Shown: positions 17,862-27,434, counted from the stretch's first letter. The stretch is DNA of 64,000 bases from Actinoplanes teichomyceticus ATCC 31121 (GCF_003711105.1 NZ_CP023865.1:4613001-4677000), one strand, 5' to 3'. Numbers and translations are program-made. The notes: generated by a model from the letters alone, not told the origin.

Positions 17862-18285
17862 CGCGGGCAACGCCGCGCGGCGGGAAAGCGCCGAGGTCGC
17901 CGAGGGCATCCTGGCCAGAGCGGCGCGGAGACTTCTCAAGAGGGCCGAGCAGGCCGGCCGGAAACGGGGCAGCGCAGCGACGAGGAGCGCGGCCCGGTCC
18001 GGGACCAAGGGCCGCATCAAGGACGCCGGCCTGCCGACCAGGGGCCGCATCCGGTACGTTCCGCCGAAAGGCTACAATCCTTCGATGCCACTCCCGAGGG
18101 GGCCTGGCGGCGGATACGTCGACCGTTTCGGGAACGAATGGGTCAAAGGGCCGAGCCGCACGTCCGGGCACGAGTTCGAGTGGGATGTGCAGCTCCGCGG
18201 CAAGGGCAGGACACAGCTCGGCAAGTGGACCCGGGACGGCTCACATGCCAATGTGTCGCTCGACGGTCACATAACGCACAAGTGA
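17854..18285 (+). CDS. Polymorphic toxin with Ntox17-like C-terminal domain (predicted RNase)
   Basis: 143 residues from a TTG start inside the end of the previous gene. The first ~50 are Ala/Arg-rich linker (RAARRLLKRAEQAGRKRG). From about residue 65 the sequence has the polymorphic toxin type 17 signature: PPKGYNPS, PLPRGPGGGYVDRFGNEW, RTSGHEFEWDVQL, then HANVSLDGHITHK with its closing histidines. Toxin 17 is predicted to belong to the BECR RNase fold. No alternative N-terminal secretion signal is seen, so delivery presumably depends on the adjacent export domain. The Imm31-like gene follows after 7 bp. Confidence 0.78.
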   Translation: MASAGNAARRESAEVAEGILARAARRLLKRAEQAGRKRGSAATRSAARSGTKGRIKDAGLPTRGRIRYVPPKGYNPSMPLPRGPGGGYVDRFGNEWVKGPSRTSGHEFEWDVQLRGKGRTQLGKWTRDGSHANVSLDGHITHK

Positions 18286-18292
18286 TGGTGTC

Positions 18293-18583
18293 ATGCAATT
18301 CTTCGAGAAGGTCCGCGTGCTCGACCAGGCGCGTTCCGATGAATACGTCGGCCAGGTCGGCATCGTCATCGGTATCGGCGAGGACGAGGGACACGGCGCG
18401 AGCTACTCGGTGTCCTTCCCGGAGTCCGACGACGTCGCGATGTTCTGGGAGTACGAGCTGTCCTCGACCGGGGTCATCGCCGACAGGTCGGAGGTCTACG
18501 GCGATGACGAGGTGGAGACCATCCGAGTCGTCGTCGATCCGGACGGATACGGCGATATCGCGCCCCGGCCGGCGGGTGACTGA
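18293..18583 (+). CDS. Imm31-like immunity protein
   Basis: 96 residues, acidic, with a small beta-rich pattern (FFEKVRVLDQ, GQVGIVIGIGED, YSVSFPESDDVAMFWEYEL) that fits the SH3-like Imm31 immunity family. It lies 7 bp downstream of the Ntox17-like gene, the standard position for a cognate antitoxin, and is expected to stay in the cytoplasm and bind the toxin domain. The assignment rests on motif likeness plus context. Confidence 0.72.
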   Translation: MQFFEKVRVLDQARSDEYVGQVGIVIGIGEDEGHGASYSVSFPESDDVAMFWEYELSSTGVIADRSEVYGDDEVETIRVVVDPDGYGDIAPRPAGD

Positions 18584-18703
18584 TCCCAGCAGCTCCGCAC
18601 CGTGCGCGGCTCGCCGATCCGCGTCAGTGCCGCCTCGGGCGCGCGGCGTCGGCCCGGCGCCCGGATGGGCTGCGGCTCACCGGATTCCCGGCCGGCACGC
18701 GAG

Positions 18704-19933
18704 TCATCCATTGACGGCGGCGCGGATCACCTCGGCGGCGCGGGCCGCGATGTCGGCATCGTCGCCGGTCCAGAGCGTGTCCAGCCACGGGCCGGCGAAG
18801 AGGCCGACCAGCGTCGGGACGCCGTCCGCAACGGTGGCGTCGAGCCACTCGCTGATGCAGGTGTCGGCCGGGCCGTGCACGCGGTAGTAGCCGTGCTCCG
18901 GCCAGAACCGCCGGTCGAACCGCAGGATCACTTTCTCCACCCGCCCGGCGCCGAGGTGCGACAGTGCCGTCCGGTGTGACTCCGGCAGCGGCGGCTCGAA
19001 TGTGACCACACCCGCGGCGAGCACCGGCACCGGTGCGGTCACGATCACCGCGTCCACCTGCATGGCGTCATCGCCGCTGGTCAGCAGGACACCGTCGGGC
19101 CCGACGCGGAGGTGACGGACCGGCCGGTTCAGCCGGATGTCGAGGCCTTCGGCGAGGTGGGTGGTGAGCAGGCGATAGCCACCGACGATCCAGCGGTCGC
19201 CCTGGCCGACGCCGGGTTCGACGCCGTGCCGGGCGCTGAGCCAGGACAGCGGCGCGCCGGAGTCCATGACGATCTCCGCGTCGATGAACCGGCGGATCTC
19301 ATCCGGCGTCCACGGCGCCGGGTCGCGCAGCCAACGGTCGAGGACATCGGCGATGCTCGCGCCCGGTGCCGCCACGGCGAGCCGTTCGCGCAGGTCCTCC
19401 TCGAGACCGTGGGGAATCGGCTCGCCGCCGAGCACCAGCGGGTCGCGGAAGTCCGTGACGACCGTGGTCAGTCCGAGCCGCTCGGCGAGGCGGGCCAGCA
19501 CGTTGTCGTCGTACTGCTGCAGCCAGTTGGCGCCCAGGTCGAAGGCCGCGCCGGCCACCTCGGCCGCGGCGGCGCGTCCGCCGATCCGGTCCCGGGCCTC
19601 CCAGATCCGCACGTCGACGCCCCGCTGGGTGAGCGCCCGCGCGGCGGCCAGGCCGGCCATCCCGGCGCCCACCACCTCGACCCGGCGATGCCCGAGGTCG
19701 GCGGCCCAGGCCGCGGCGGCGACACCCTGCTCGTACGCCCCGTGGGTCATGCCGGCGCGGGTCGGGTGGGTGGCCTCCCCCGCGATCCGCAGCCGATCGC
19801 CGACCGGGGTGCCCAGCGTGACCCGGTCCTGCGGGGTGCCGTGCCGGCCGATCAGGCTCCACGAGCCGCGCGCCCACGGGTCCTCGCCCCAGCGCGACAC
19901 CGCCGAGCCGAGAAGGCGCCCCATGATCGACAT
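18704..19933 (-). CDS. Flavin amine-oxidase-like protein with apparently circularly permuted domain order
   Basis: 409 residues in one frame. The Rossmann FAD motif VEVVGAGMAGLAAARAL with EARDRIGGRA, normally residues 5-45 of monoamine oxidases, begins near residue 85. The segment that usually ends such proteins (RWGEDPWARGSWS then RIAGEATHPTRAGMTHGAY) lies at residues ~14-70. The protein ends at LFAGPWLDTLWTGDD, where that segment would normally follow. All FAD-binding parts are present, so it may be functional, oxidising an amine or related compound. It stands alone, after the toxin cassette on the opposite strand. Confidence 0.8.
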   Translation of the reverse strand: MSIMGRLLGSAVSRWGEDPWARGSWSLIGRHGTPQDRVTLGTPVGDRLRIAGEATHPTRAGMTHGAYEQGVAAAAWAADLGHRRVEVVGAGMAGLAAARALTQRGVDVRIWEARDRIGGRAAAAEVAGAAFDLGANWLQQYDDNVLARLAERLGLTTVVTDFRDPLVLGGEPIPHGLEEDLRERLAVAAPGASIADVLDRWLRDPAPWTPDEIRRFIDAEIVMDSGAPLSWLSARHGVEPGVGQGDRWIVGGYRLLTTHLAEGLDIRLNRPVRHLRVGPDGVLLTSGDDAMQVDAVIVTAPVPVLAAGVVTFEPPLPESHRTALSHLGAGRVEKVILRFDRRFWPEHGYYRVHGPADTCISEWLDATVADGVPTLVGLFAGPWLDTLWTGDDADIAARAAEVIRAAVNG

Positions 19934-20124
19934 GGCCGGCAGGGTAGCAGGCCCCGGTCCGGTCGCCCACCGCGTTTTCCGGCGCGGGCGGCGCTACCGA
20001 GCAGCTGTTCGCTGACGGCGGCGCGTCGACCACCGCCCCACCACGGCGACGACCAGCCACAGGCGTAGCCGGTGGCTTCGTGGCGGCGAAAGCCGCGCCA
20101 CCACTACCCCGACGGGATGCGGGC

Positions 20125-20598
20125 TCAGCCGGTGGGGATGTCGGACAGGGTCCGGGCGACGATGTCGTAGCTGCGCGCGGCCACGAAGCTGCCGTGCACG
20201 GGCGGGCTCGCGGCGAGCACCTCGACGGCGGCCGGGCATGAGGCGGCCGGGAATCTGAGAGCCAGGCTCACGTGCGGCACCCAGTCCTCCGGCGGTGGCC
20301 ACGGGTCCGGCAGCGTGGACCAGAGGCTGCGGTGCAGCGCGCGCAGCTCGGGCGTGGCGGTCACCTCGCGGACCAGGGCGCGGCCGAGCATCCGTACCGG
20401 GCCGAGGGTGGCCGGCAGGGGCAGCGGCACCGGGGCGAGGCCGGCCACCGAGGAGGCCTTGAGGACGGTCAGGTGCGGGCGGTTGCTCGGGTGCGGGTGG
20501 GTCGCCAGGCTGGGCAGTCCGGCGGCGTGCAGGCGGCGCCATTGGTCGCGTACGCGTTCGTCCGCCGTCCGGTTCAGGAGCAGTTCGACGGTGTGCAC
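20125..20598 (-). CDS. 2H phosphoesterase (2'-5' RNA ligase-like)
   Basis: 157 residues with the two HxT/S motifs of the 2H superfamily, RPHLTVL and WVPHVSLAL, about 70 residues apart. The family cleaves or ligates 2',5' and cyclic phosphodiester bonds in RNA or nucleotides. GTG start. It begins 1 bp after the end of the radical SAM gene on the same strand, so the two are likely co-transcribed. Confidence 0.78.
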   Translation of the reverse strand: MHTVELLLNRTADERVRDQWRRLHAAGLPSLATHPHPSNRPHLTVLKASSVAGLAPVPLPLPATLGPVRMLGRALVREVTATPELRALHRSLWSTLPDPWPPPEDWVPHVSLALRFPAASCPAAVEVLAASPPVHGSFVAARSYDIVARTLSDIPTG

Positions 20599-20599
20599 G

Positions 20600-21661
20600 T
20601 CAGAACGCGTACCGTACGTGCAGGTACGGGGTGCGCGCGGCGATCAGGTCGAGCAGCGCGGCGACGTAGCCGCCCTTGGCGCCGGTGCGGTAGCGGACGT
20701 TCCAGGAGCCGTTCTGTGAGCGCTTCGGCTGCTGCAACTGCGGGCGCCAGAGCAGTTCCTCCGCCTTCGGGTGCCAGCCCAGGTTCACCTCGTGCAGGTC
20801 CCGGTTGTGGGTCAGGAAGATGACCTCGGCCGCGAGCTGCGCCCGGGCGGCCGGGCCGATCCCGGCGTCGAGCGCCTCGAGCAGCGCCGCCCAGTCGTCG
20901 AGCCAGCCGTCCCGGACGACGACCGGGCTGAGGTTGACGTGCACCTCGTACCCGGCGGCGACGAAGTCGTCGATCGCCGCGATGCGCTGTTCGATCGGCG
21001 AGGTGCGGATGTCGAGGATCTTCGCGTCCCGGGCCGGCATCAGCGAGAACCGGATCCGGGTACGCCCCCGCGGGTCCCAGCCGAGCAGGTCGGTGTTGAC
21101 GTGCTTGGTGGCGAACGACGCCTTGGCGTTGGGCAGACCGCGGAACAGCTCGACCAGGTCACGCACGTTGTCGCTGATCCGGGCGTCGACGCTGCAGTCG
21201 GAGTTCTCGCCGATGTCGTAGACCCAGGCGTGCGGGTCGCACTCGTTGGGGGCCGGTTTCGTTCCCTGCTGCCCGGCGTGCCGGGCGAGGTAGCCGGTGA
21301 TCCGGTCGATGTTGGCGAACACCGTGATCGGGTTGCTGTACCCCTTGTGCCGTGGCACGTAGCAGTAGGCGCAGGCCATCGCGCAGCCGTTGGCGGTGGA
21401 CGGCGCGATGAAGTCGGCCGAGCGCCCGTTCGGCCGCGCGGTGAGGGTCTTCTTCACGCCCAGCACCAGCGCTTCCCGCTTGATCCGCACCCACCGGCGG
21501 ACGTTGGTCTCGTCGCCGTACAGTTCCGGGATCCGCTGGTGGCTCTGCACCTCGACCAGCTGCGCGTCCGGGAAACGCGCCAGCACCGCCGTGCCGCGCG
21601 GCAGCTCGGCGGCGGCGGGTTCGACGTAGATCCGACGGATGTCCAGCAGTTCTGGCGTCAT
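20600..21661 (-). CDS. Radical SAM protein of the spore photoproduct lyase family
   Basis: 353 residues. The iron-sulfur motif is CAMACAYCYV (CX3CX2C), and KHVNTDLLGWDPRGRTRIRFSLMP plus HVNLSPVVV match the spore photoproduct lyase family, whose founder repairs the spore thymine dimer. Actinobacterial members are often uncharacterised and may repair DNA or do other radical chemistry. ATG 21661 starts the domain; the reading frame is open far upstream but that is antisense noise. The downstream 2H phosphoesterase hints at nucleic-acid repair or processing. Confidence 0.82.
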   Translation of the reverse strand: MTPELLDIRRIYVEPAAAELPRGTAVLARFPDAQLVEVQSHQRIPELYGDETNVRRWVRIKREALVLGVKKTLTARPNGRSADFIAPSTANGCAMACAYCYVPRHKGYSNPITVFANIDRITGYLARHAGQQGTKPAPNECDPHAWVYDIGENSDCSVDARISDNVRDLVELFRGLPNAKASFATKHVNTDLLGWDPRGRTRIRFSLMPARDAKILDIRTSPIEQRIAAIDDFVAAGYEVHVNLSPVVVRDGWLDDWAALLEALDAGIGPAARAQLAAEVIFLTHNRDLHEVNLGWHPKAEELLWRPQLQQPKRSQNGSWNVRYRTGAKGGYVAALLDLIAARTPYLHVRYAF

Positions 21662-21735
21662 GATTTGTCCAGAATATCCGCCGGCACGCGGCGCGCCCAG
21701 CCACACCGGCCGGGCGCGCTGTGTGCGCGGACACC

Positions 21736-24700
21736 CTAGGAGCGGTAGACGCCGAATTCGTAGAGCGAGTATCCGTACGTGGTGGCGCGGGCCGTGGCGG
21801 CGACCCGGACATGGCGCGCGGACCCGGAGACGGCGAGGTTGTCGAAGCCGCCGTCGCCGGACGTGGTCGCGTAGGCGGTGGTCCAGGTCGTCCCGTCGGT
21901 CGAGGTCTGGATGGCGTACGACGTGGCGTACGCCGCCTCCCACGCCAGCTGTACGTGGTCGAAGGACTGCACCGAGCCGAGATCCACCTGCAGCCACGCC
22001 GTGTCGACCCACTCGCTGGCCCACCGGGTGCCGTGGTCGCCGTCGACCGCGTACGACGGCAGCTGCGGCCCGTTCGTGCCGGTCGGCTGGTGGCTGGAGG
22101 CGGTGGCGGTCCGCCCGCGGGCCAGGTTCGTACCGGCCACCACCGGCGGGACCACCCGGAACGAGCGCTGCTCGATGCCGACGTTGCCGTGCCCGTCGTA
22201 GGCGTACACGTAGACCTTCCAGACCCCGAGGGTCTCCGGCGCCCGGACGGTGAACCGGCCGTTGCCGGTCTGGGTGAAGCTCAGGTGGCGCAGCCCGCGG
22301 TTGCCGGTGATGTGCTTGTCGCCGGCCATCAGGTTGTACCGGACGAGATCGTTCTGCGGATCGGAGGCGGTCACGTCCACCGTGAACGTGCCGCCCGCCG
22401 GCACCGCCGAGGCCGACCCGACGGTCATCGCGGTGATCTCCGGCGGCGTGTTCGGCGCCGGCTGCCCGGTGTACGCCTCGCGCAGCGCGTGATAGCCCAG
22501 CCGCCGCCACCCGCCGGTGGTGGTGTTCAGCCACACCCCGCCGAAGTCGTTCTCCAGCCCGTAGTGGAACTCGGTGGCCCCGAGCGCCACCCCGGGGTGC
22601 CCCGTGATCGCGTTCCAGCTGTACGTGTACCCGGCCCTCTTCTGCGGGTCGGTGGGCTCGGCCGGCACCCCGTTGGCGTCGTCCGGCACCTCCCACTCCC
22701 CGGCCGGGCCGCCCTCGGTGAGCAGGTACGGCTTGGTGTACCCGCCCGCGATCCAGTCCCGCTTCACGGTGTCGATCGCCCCGTACGAGTTGACCGCGAG
22801 CAGGTCCAGCGCGCTCGCGTACGGCTGGTAGTACGTCCACGCGTGCGTGTACGCGTCGGTCGAGGTCACCGGGTGGTTCGGGTCGGCGCCGTGGATGGCC
22901 TCGGCGATCTCGTTGACGAACCTGGCGTACGCCACCCGGCGCGCCTCGACGACGTCCGCGGACAGCCCGTAGTTCTGCATCTCCAGGATGACCTCGTTGC
23001 CGACGTCCCAGAGCAGCACGCCGGACCGGCCCTTCAGCTCGTTGACCTTGGCGACGATCTCGGACTTCACCGCGGTCTTGTACGCGGTGTCGTTCACGTA
23101 GTCGGCGCCGTGGTTGAGCCACAGCCCGACGACGACCTTGATCCCGAACCGGGCCGCGGTGTCGAGCAGCAGCGGCGTGTTCGCGTCCGGCCCCCAGATC
23201 CGGATCGTGTTGACGCCATGTTCTTCAGATCCCGCATGTATCCGTCCGCGGCGGCCTGCGGCGGCCCGTACGTGACGCCCCTGACCGGCCACGGCGTGCC
23301 GTTGACGGTCAGCTGCCAGTCGCCCTGCGTACCGGTGACCTTGACGACGCTGGGTCCGGCCGGCACCGGCGGGTCGGTCATCGCCGGCGCGGTCGCGCCG
23401 GTGGCCCGGGACACCGTCACCGAGTCGACGCTGAGCACGCCGCTGGACGTGGTGTCCGCGGCCGGGGTGGTCACCCCGGCGACCGCGTTCGGCAGCGAGC
23501 CGCCGATCGCCAGGTCCAGGCGCAGGTAGAAGCCGTGGTGCACGGCCGCCTGCCAGGCGGTCACGCCGACCTGCGACTCGCGCACCACCCAGGTCTGCCG
23601 GCCGTCGAGGTAGAAGCGGATCTCCTCGTCGGTCCTGGTGCGGTCGATGACCTGCGCGTACTCGTGGTAGCCGGTCTGGCAGCCGGCGCACGAGGCGAAC
23701 CCGGACGAGCGCCCGGTGTACTCGGCGCACGGCCCGTCCGGCGCGGTGCCGCAGTGCAGCGTCTGGGCGAGCTGCCCGCGACCGTTGACGTCGGTCATGA
23801 TGTCGGTCTCGCCGACCTGCGGCCAGTTGGTGAAGGTGCCCCGGTAGGCCGCGCCGGTCGCCCGGAAGCCGGGCCAGTAGCCGAGGCCGTTGGCGACGCC
23901 GGGCTGCTTGAGCACGGCGCTGAACCGCAGCATCTCGCCGGGCCGCGGGGTGAAGTCGGCGCGCTGCGTCTCGATCCGGCCGGAGGTCCACTTCCCGGCC
24001 CCGTCGCGGATCGCCTTGATGCTGAGCCGGCCGGCCCCGTCGAGGGCGACGTTGGCGGTCGAGTCGCTGGCGGTCTCCACCGAGCCGGTGCCCCAGTTCG
24101 CCGCGCCGCCCGGGTACTGCGTGCCGGTGCGCATCAGCCAGTTCGCGCCCGACGGGGAGGTGCCCGCGGCGCCGTCGAAGTTCTCCTGCCACACCGTGGT
24201 GAAGTCCTCGGTGTCCGGCGGCGGCGTGCCGGCGGTCAGCACCTGGAACTCCCACAACGAGTACCCGTAGCCGGAGCCCCGGGCCGTGCCGTACAGCCGC
24301 ACGTAGCGGCCACTGCCGGTGACGTCGAGCGTCTCGGTGCCACCCGTCCCGTTCGCGGTGGTGTGGACGGTGGTCCAGGCGCTGCCGTCCGCCGAGGTCT
24401 CGATCCGGTACGCCGAACCGTACGCGCCCTCCCACCGCAGCACCACGCGGCAGATGGCCGTGGTGGCGCCCAGGTCGACGCGCAGCCACTGCGGGTCGGC
24501 GAACTGGCTGGACCAGCGCGTGCCGGCGTCGCCGTCGACGGCCCGGTCCGGGCTCACGTCCGCGCCCTCGGAGGAGGAGGCGGTGGCCGGCCGGCCGCGC
24601 GCGGCGTTGGTGGCGCAGTCACCGCCGGGCGTGCCCGCCCCGGTCGAGCCGTAGACCTTGAACTCGTAGAGCGAGTACCCGTAGCCGGAGCCCCGGGCCG

Positions 24701-25148
24701 TGCCGTACAGCCGGACATAGCGGCCACTGCCGGTGACGTCGAGCGTCTCGGTGCCACCCGTCCCGTTCGCGGTGGTGTGGACGGTGGTCCAGGCGCTGCC
24801 GTCCGCCGAGGTCTCGATCCGGTACGCCGAACCGTACGCCCGCTCCCACTGCAGGACGACCCGGGTGATCGTGGCGGTGGCGCCCAGGTCGACCCGGATC
24901 CACTGCGGGTCGGCGAACTGGCTGGACCAGCGGGTCCCGGCATCGCCGTCGAAGGCGTTGGCCGGGCCGGCGTCGGCGCCCTCGACGGAGGAGGCGAGCG
25001 CCGGCCGGCCCTGCGAGAGCAGGGTGTCGGCGGCACGGGCGGCGGTGGTCACGGCGGCGGTGGCGAGGCCGAGCAGCAGCGCGACGACCGCGGCGAGGAC
25101 GGCCGGTCTGCGGCGACGGCGCAGGCCCGGTCCTGGTGACTGACTCAT
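21736..25148 (-). pseudogene. Large secreted discoidin/GH16-like/TIM-barrel glycoside hydrolase, interrupted by a -1 frameshift
   Basis: From ATG 25148: a signal peptide (~40 residues), two near-identical F5/8 type C domains, a GH16-like jelly roll (ExD kept, last Glu replaced: GETDIMTD), then a GH2/GH5-like TIM barrel with acid Glu in LWDVGNEV and nucleophile Glu in LLTEGGPAG, a Fn3/PKD-like region and a third discoidin domain ending at TAG 21736. The frame breaks at 23214-23217: restoring one C on the plus strand gives KNMGVNTIRIW and a 1137-residue protein. Either a recent mutation or a sequence error. Promoter region carries a LacI-type operator. Probable polysaccharide degradation. Confidence 0.85.
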
Positions 25149-25225
25149 GATCACACCCCACGGGGGACGGTTTCTCGAACGGGGGCCTGTGCCGTCCGGC
25201 GCCGAGGTGCCGCCGACGGAAACAG

Positions 25226-25239
25226 GGAAAGCGCTCTCC
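25226..25239. promoter_or_regulatory. LacI-type operator upstream of the large glycoside hydrolase
   Basis: GGAAAGCGCTCTCC, a near-palindrome centred on AGCGCT, lies 78 bp upstream of the hydrolase start. The same 14-mer occurs at 27549 and, inverted, at 27435. On the minus strand AACAATCT lies just upstream of it, as it does at the 27435 site. Confidence 0.7.
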
Positions 25240-25324
25240 AAGCGAGGCAGATTGTTTCGCTCATGTTGCCGCAGGTCAATACCAGGCATTGACATCGGCG
25301 GTTCCGGAACTGGAAACTCCGCCC

Positions 25325-25903
25325 GTGAACGCGAATTCCCGTCCGTTCGTCGCGGCGCTGCTGGCCGCCGGATTCCTGGCCGTGGCCGGGTGCGGCACGA
25401 CCCGGGACACCCCGGGCCCGGTCGCCGCCGCGAGCACCGCGCCGCCGGCCTCGGCGACCGCCTTCGGCGGCACCGACCGCGCCTGGCTGGAGATCACCAT
25501 CGCGATGGACGAGGAGCTGCTCCCGCTGCTCGACCTGGCCCCGGCCAACGCCGCCGATCCGGCCCTGCGCCGGGTCGCCGAGCAGGTCAGGGCGCTGACC
25601 GTGGCGGAGCTCGACACGCTGCGGCGGCTGCACGACGAGGCCGGGCTGCCGTCGGCGAACCCGCACAAGGGCATGCCGATGCCGGGCATGGTCACCCCGT
25701 CGCTGGTCGCCGAGGCGGCCACGCGGCGCGGCCCGGGCTTCGACCGGCTGCTCGCCACGAGCCTGCGGGAACACCTGCGACAGGGCCGCCAACTGGCCGG
25801 CAGCGAGCAGACGGCCGGCGTGGAAACGCGCACCAAAAAACTCGCCGCGAGCATTGTGGAAAACCGCACGGCGGCACTGGAGCGGCTGCCGGAGAATTTC
25901 TGA
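25325..25903 (+). CDS. DUF305-like lipoprotein
   Basis: 192 residues from GTG 25325; a TTG at 25289 would add 12 residues. A signal peptide ends in the lipobox LAVAGC, so the product is anchored outside the membrane. The body is a four-helix-type domain like DUF305 (LEITIAMDEELLPLLDLA ... LREHLRQGRQLA), but the metal-binding His pair usual for DUF305 is missing; one His-Met stretch HKGMPMPGM remains. Function unknown. It is divergent from the hydrolase and might share its operator region. Confidence 0.55.
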   Translation: MNANSRPFVAALLAAGFLAVAGCGTTRDTPGPVAAASTAPPASATAFGGTDRAWLEITIAMDEELLPLLDLAPANAADPALRRVAEQVRALTVAELDTLRRLHDEAGLPSANPHKGMPMPGMVTPSLVAEAATRRGPGFDRLLATSLREHLRQGRQLAGSEQTAGVETRTKKLAASIVENRTAALERLPENF

Positions 25904-25999
25904 AATCGTACCGGGAAAGGTGTTGTCAAGCACCGCCCGAACCGTCGGCCGGGCGGCTCGTGAGGTGCCGCACCCGGCGTGGCGGGTGCGGCACACCGG

Positions 26000-27400
26000 T
26001 CACGGCAACTCGTAGTTCTCGTTGAGAGCCGCTCCCCGCTCGGGCTTGTACTGGTCGAAGCCGCGCGGGTTGCACTGCAGGCCGCCGTTGATGCAGTGCC
26101 GCACCAGGGCGGCGAGGACCGCCGGGTCCCAGGCGTTGTAGACGTCGTAGTGGAAGGAGTAGCCACGGCCGCTGGCGAAGCGGACCGTGGACAGGTTGCC
26201 GCTGACCGGCCAGGCCATCTTGAACTCGATCATCGGGACGGCCACCGGGTGGTCGGCCGGGCAGACCCCGACGATCGGGTACGCCATGTGGCTCCTGTGG
26301 TCCGGGGTGTCCAGGTGGATGCCGTCCCAGCAGCTCGGCGCCTGGAAGCGGACGTTCAGCTGGGAGCCGGCCACGCAGGTCGCCGGGATGTCCCAGTTGC
26401 GGACGCTGTCGCCGCACTCGAAGCCCTCGACCGCGCCCGGGTGGTTGCGGAACTCGTCGAGCGTCGAGGTGGGGCTGCCCACGACGTAGCGCAGGCCGGG
26501 CGGGAACGGGCGCACGCTGGTGTAGTCGATCACGCCGCTCTTGTAGTAGATGACCTGCGGCCCGACCGGCTGCACGGCGGTGTCGCCCTGCAACAGTGTC
26601 GGCATCCAGTACCCGGTCCGGTCGCCCGGCGTGACGCACGATGTGCCGCCGGCCTGCAGGGAGGCCAGGGTGGTGGCGGCGTTGGTGGTGCGGTTGCCCA
26701 TGAACGTGTGCGAATGCGAGGCGCCCGGCAGGTTCGGGAACACGATCGGGTCGTCGTTGAGGTTGCTCCGGCTCACCGAGCAGTTCGCCTGGAACTCACG
26801 GTGGGTGACCGGCGGGTTCTGGGCGGGCGGGGTGGCCGTGGACGGGACGACGCCGGTGACCGGCGGGTTCGCGTAGACGTAGCCGGGCCCGCTGGTGGGC
26901 GGTGGCGTGGCCGACGACGTTCCGTAGACCTGGAACTCGTAGAGGGAGTAGCCGTAGCCGGTGCCGCGCTGGGTGCCGTACATCCGGACGTACCGGCCGG
27001 TGCCGTTGACCGCCAGGGTCTGCTTGCCGCCGGTCGCGGTGCTCGTGCTGTAAACGGTGGTCCAGGCGGTGCCGTCGAGCGAGGTCTGGATCTGGAAGGC
27101 CTTCGCGTACGCCGCCTCCCACTCCAGCCGGACCTGCGTGATCGTGGCGGTGGCGCCCAGATCGACGCGCAGCCACTGCGGATCGGCCCACTGGCTGCCC
27201 CAGCGGGTGTCGGAGCGGCCGTCGACCGCGGCGATGGCCGGTGACTCGCCGTTCTCCAGCGAGGAGGCGAGCGCCGGCCGGCCCTGGGACAGCAGGGCGT
27301 CGGCGGCGTGGGCGGGCTGGTTCACGGCGGTGAGCAGGGCGCCGGTCACGGCGATGGCGGCCAGTGGCGCGATCAGCCGGCGGAGATGTCTTCTGGGCAC
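26000..27400 (-). CDS. Secreted discoidin-DUF1996 protein
   Basis: 466 residues. GTG 27400 after GGGAGA starts a signal peptide (PLAAIAVTGALLTAV ... AHAAD). Residues ~35-165 are an F5/8 type C carbohydrate-binding domain closely related to those of the neighbouring hydrolase. A Pro/Thr linker leads to DUF1996 (REFQANCSVSRSNLNDDP, HSHTFMGN, CWDGIHLDTPDHRSHMAYP), a His/Asp-rich extracellular domain shared with fungi and of unknown activity. A LacI-type operator lies 35 bp upstream, so it should be co-regulated with the hydrolase. Confidence 0.82.
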   Translation of the reverse strand: MPRRHLRRLIAPLAAIAVTGALLTAVNQPAHAADALLSQGRPALASSLENGESPAIAAVDGRSDTRWGSQWADPQWLRVDLGATATITQVRLEWEAAYAKAFQIQTSLDGTAWTTVYSTSTATGGKQTLAVNGTGRYVRMYGTQRGTGYGYSLYEFQVYGTSSATPPPTSGPGYVYANPPVTGVVPSTATPPAQNPPVTHREFQANCSVSRSNLNDDPIVFPNLPGASHSHTFMGNRTTNAATTLASLQAGGTSCVTPGDRTGYWMPTLLQGDTAVQPVGPQVIYYKSGVIDYTSVRPFPPGLRYVVGSPTSTLDEFRNHPGAVEGFECGDSVRNWDIPATCVAGSQLNVRFQAPSCWDGIHLDTPDHRSHMAYPIVGVCPADHPVAVPMIEFKMAWPVSGNLSTVRFASGRGYSFHYDVYNAWDPAVLAALVRHCINGGLQCNPRGFDQYKPERGAALNENYELP

Positions 27401-27434
27401 GGGGATTCTCCCAAGGTCGGAGGACGGTACGCTT

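Noticed and set aside
18496..18711. 71-codon minus-strand frame between the immunity gene and amine oxidase
   Set aside because: Overlaps the immunity gene antisense, Ser/Arg-rich, no ribosome site.
23221..23500. Programmed frameshifting in the large hydrolase
   Set aside because: The site AACATGGCGTC is not slippery in any standard way; a single missing base is simpler.
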